This document shows positions 62,784 through 64,000 of a DNA stretch of 64,000 nt, in pieces. The notes under the pieces were generated by a model that searched no databases, was not told the DNA's origin, and saw only the letters and a list, made by a program, of their open reading frames with translations. The stretch spans positions 124,001 to 188,000 of the forward strand of contig NZ_JABCQG010000003.1 of assembly GCF_015244565.1 (NCBI RefSeq). Direction: 5' to 3'. How positions within the stretch are numbered: the first letter of the stretch is position 1; every line of letters starts with the position of its first letter. The DNA comes from Gluconobacter vitians (GTDB taxonomy: Bacteria; Pseudomonadota; Alphaproteobacteria; Acetobacterales; Acetobacteraceae). The translations under genes and the position numbers were made by a program.

Positions 62784-64000
62784 ATGCCTTTTCCTGAGTT
62801 TGAGATGCCTCCGGTGACGCCGAACATGCCCCGCGTCGTTCTGGTCGAGCCTGACTGTGATCATGCCCGCAAGATTGCCCGCGTTCTGGTCAAGGAAGGC
62901 TTTGCCCTAACCTGTGCCAGGAGCGGCGAAGAGGGGCTTGGTACGATCGAGGAGACCATGCCGGATCTGGTAGTCGCCTGCACCGAGCTGCCTGGCATGA
63001 GCGGAGGCCAGCTGGCGCGGCGGCTGCGTCTGGATGCGCTGACCCGCAATATCCCGATCCTGATGCTGACCGAGGATGCCTCGCCGGGCGTGGAGCGCGA
63101 GGGGCTGGAGAGTGGTGCGGACGCCTATATCTCCAAATCGGCTCATCCGGATCTGATGGTTCTGCGGATGCGCGCTCTTCTGCGCGAAGGACCGGAACTC
63201 CTGCAGGTTGATGAGGCCTCGCGGTTGCGGCGGTCGCGGATCGTCATCGTCAATTCTCCGCGCGAGGATGAGGACGAGGAAGATGTGGTCGAAGATGTGC
63301 CCGAGACCACGCTCGGCGAACTGCTCTGGCGTGACGGGCATACCGTGACATCCATCGAGCGGTCCGATGATCTGATCGAGGGCGGCTGGCTGCGGGGGGC
63401 GGATAGTCCGGACTGTCTGGTGCTTGAACTGGGCAGCGGAGAGGAGGACCTGAAGTTCTGCCGTCTTCTGGATGCGCGTCGGCAGGCGGTGCTGGAAGCG
63501 GGCGGGATTCCGTTCCGGACGCTGGGCATCGTGGAGGCGTCGCGTTTTCGGCGGCAGTCTTCCGGTGAGTTCTTTGAGGCCGGGATTGATGATCTTGTGC
63601 CCAGCGATATTGCGCTCGAAGCGCTGGCCATGCGGATCCGCACGCTGGCGCAGCGCAGGATGGCGCAGGACGAGTTCCGTCAGCAGGAAATCGAGCGTCA
63701 GCAGAACGCCCTGACGCTGGAGGCGGCTAGAGCAAAGGCGGAAATGGCCGAAGCATTGGCGCAGGCCAATATGGAACTGGCGCGAACGAACGAGCAGCTT
63801 CTTCAGGCTCAGTCCAAGCTCGTTCAGACGGCGAAAATGGCGTCGCTGGGTGAACTGGTGGCGGGGATAGCGCATGAGATCAACAATCCGCTCGCCTTCA
63901 CGATCGCGCATGCCGACACCGTGACGCGGACGCTCAAGCGGTTGCAGGGCGTGAATGCGTCTGACGAAGCGATGGCCCTGACGAAGAAGGGCATGTCCCG
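62784..64000 (+). CDS. Sensor histidine kinase with two receiver-like N-terminal domains, 3' end outside window
   Basis: The frame is open from ATG 62784 (ATG 62826 is an alternative) to the window edge. Residues about 17-130 are a receiver-like domain (RVVLVEPDCDHARKIARVLV), but the phosphoacceptor position holds C66 (PDLVVACTELPGMSG); the conserved Lys is kept (DAYISKS). Residues about 150-290 form a second, divergent receiver-like domain with an acidic insert, where the matching position is E215 (DCLVLELGS). A coiled coil follows (EIERQQNALTLEAARAKAEM), then a HisKA domain with H364 in LGELVAGIAHEINNPLAF. The ATPase domain would follow beyond the window. Soluble; its stimulus and partner are unknown. 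Confidence 0.88.
   Translation, partial: MPFPEFEMPPVTPNMPRVVLVEPDCDHARKIARVLVKEGFALTCARSGEEGLGTIEETMPDLVVACTELPGMSGGQLARRLRLDALTRNIPILMLTEDASPGVEREGLESGADAYISKSAHPDLMVLRMRALLREGPELLQVDEASRLRRSRIVIVNSPREDEDEEDVVEDVPETTLGELLWRDGHTVTSIERSDDLIEGGWLRGADSPDCLVLELGSGEEDLKFCRLLDARRQAVLEAGGIPFRTLGIVEASRFRRQSSGEFFEAGIDDLVPSDIALEALAMRIRTLAQRRMAQDEFRQQEIERQQNALTLEAARAKAEMAEALAQANMELARTNEQLLQAQSKLVQTAKMASLGELVAGIAHEINNPLAFTIAHADTVTRTLKRLQGVNASDEAMALTKKGMS

Overview
The window looks like a chromosomal segment of an acetic acid bacterium, most probably Gluconobacter or a close relative (Alphaproteobacteria, Acetobacteraceae). Reasons: GC-rich DNA with dense, often overlapping genes; a cyanide-insensitive-type cytochrome bd (cydA, cydB and a tiny DUF2474 partner); a three-gene proton-translocating transhydrogenase next to two zinc alcohol dehydrogenases; and alphaproteobacterial gene orders such as gpmI-envC, greA-ilvA, lptF-lptG-lptD-surA-ksgA and ftsE-ftsX-DUF218-plsC. 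The organism assignment is inference from gene content only. I saw no insertion sequence, prophage, CRISPR array, tRNA or rRNA.

Layout. 1-4.7 kb: murein hydrolase activator EnvC (cut by the window edge), phosphoglycerate mutase, CsbD, MsrB-Upp and a DUF1330 protein. 4.7-12.2 kb: ilvA and greA, a small XRE regulator with an inverted repeat beside it, then carB and an unusual carA carrying an N-terminal helix-turn-helix domain with operator-like palindromes upstream, and yqeY. 12.2-17.4 kb: AraC regulator, a 3-hydroxyisobutyrate-type dehydrogenase, SnoaL-like protein, CDF cation exporter, small glycine-rich secreted protein and an orphan HWE histidine kinase. 17.5-22.6 kb: two zinc ADHs and pntB-pntA2-pntA1; upstream lie two perfect 18-bp TetR-type palindromes, one next to a TATAAT box. 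22.9-30.3 kb: dnaG-rpoD, a GNAT enzyme, rpsF-rpsR-rplI and cyclopropane-fatty-acid synthase. 30.3-40.3 kb, minus strand: outer-membrane biogenesis (lptF, lptG, lptD, surA) ending in ksgA, preceded by tsaC, cysQ and two unknown proteins. 40.3-44.4 kb: pepA, holC, a Rieske oxygenase and an aldo/keto reductase.

44.5-50.1 kb is the most unusual locus: six overlapping genes in the order of a hydrogenase-4/complex-I-like membrane complex (Hyf B-C-E-F-G-I). The large subunit has lost both NiFe-binding cysteine pairs, the ferredoxin-like HyfH subunit is absent, and the two antiporter-like subunits are short. The small subunit still has its four cluster cysteines. It cannot be an ordinary hydrogenase; it resembles the energy-converting hydrogenase-related (Ehr) class in degenerate form.

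50.1-64 kb: ROK sugar kinase, psd-pssA, a methyltransferase, gloB, the CIO oxidase, a DUF2125 protein, plsC, a DUF218 protein, ftsX-ftsE, a zinc-ribbon protein, a small membrane protein and the start of a histidine kinase whose two receiver-like domains lack the phosphoacceptor aspartate (Cys and Glu instead).
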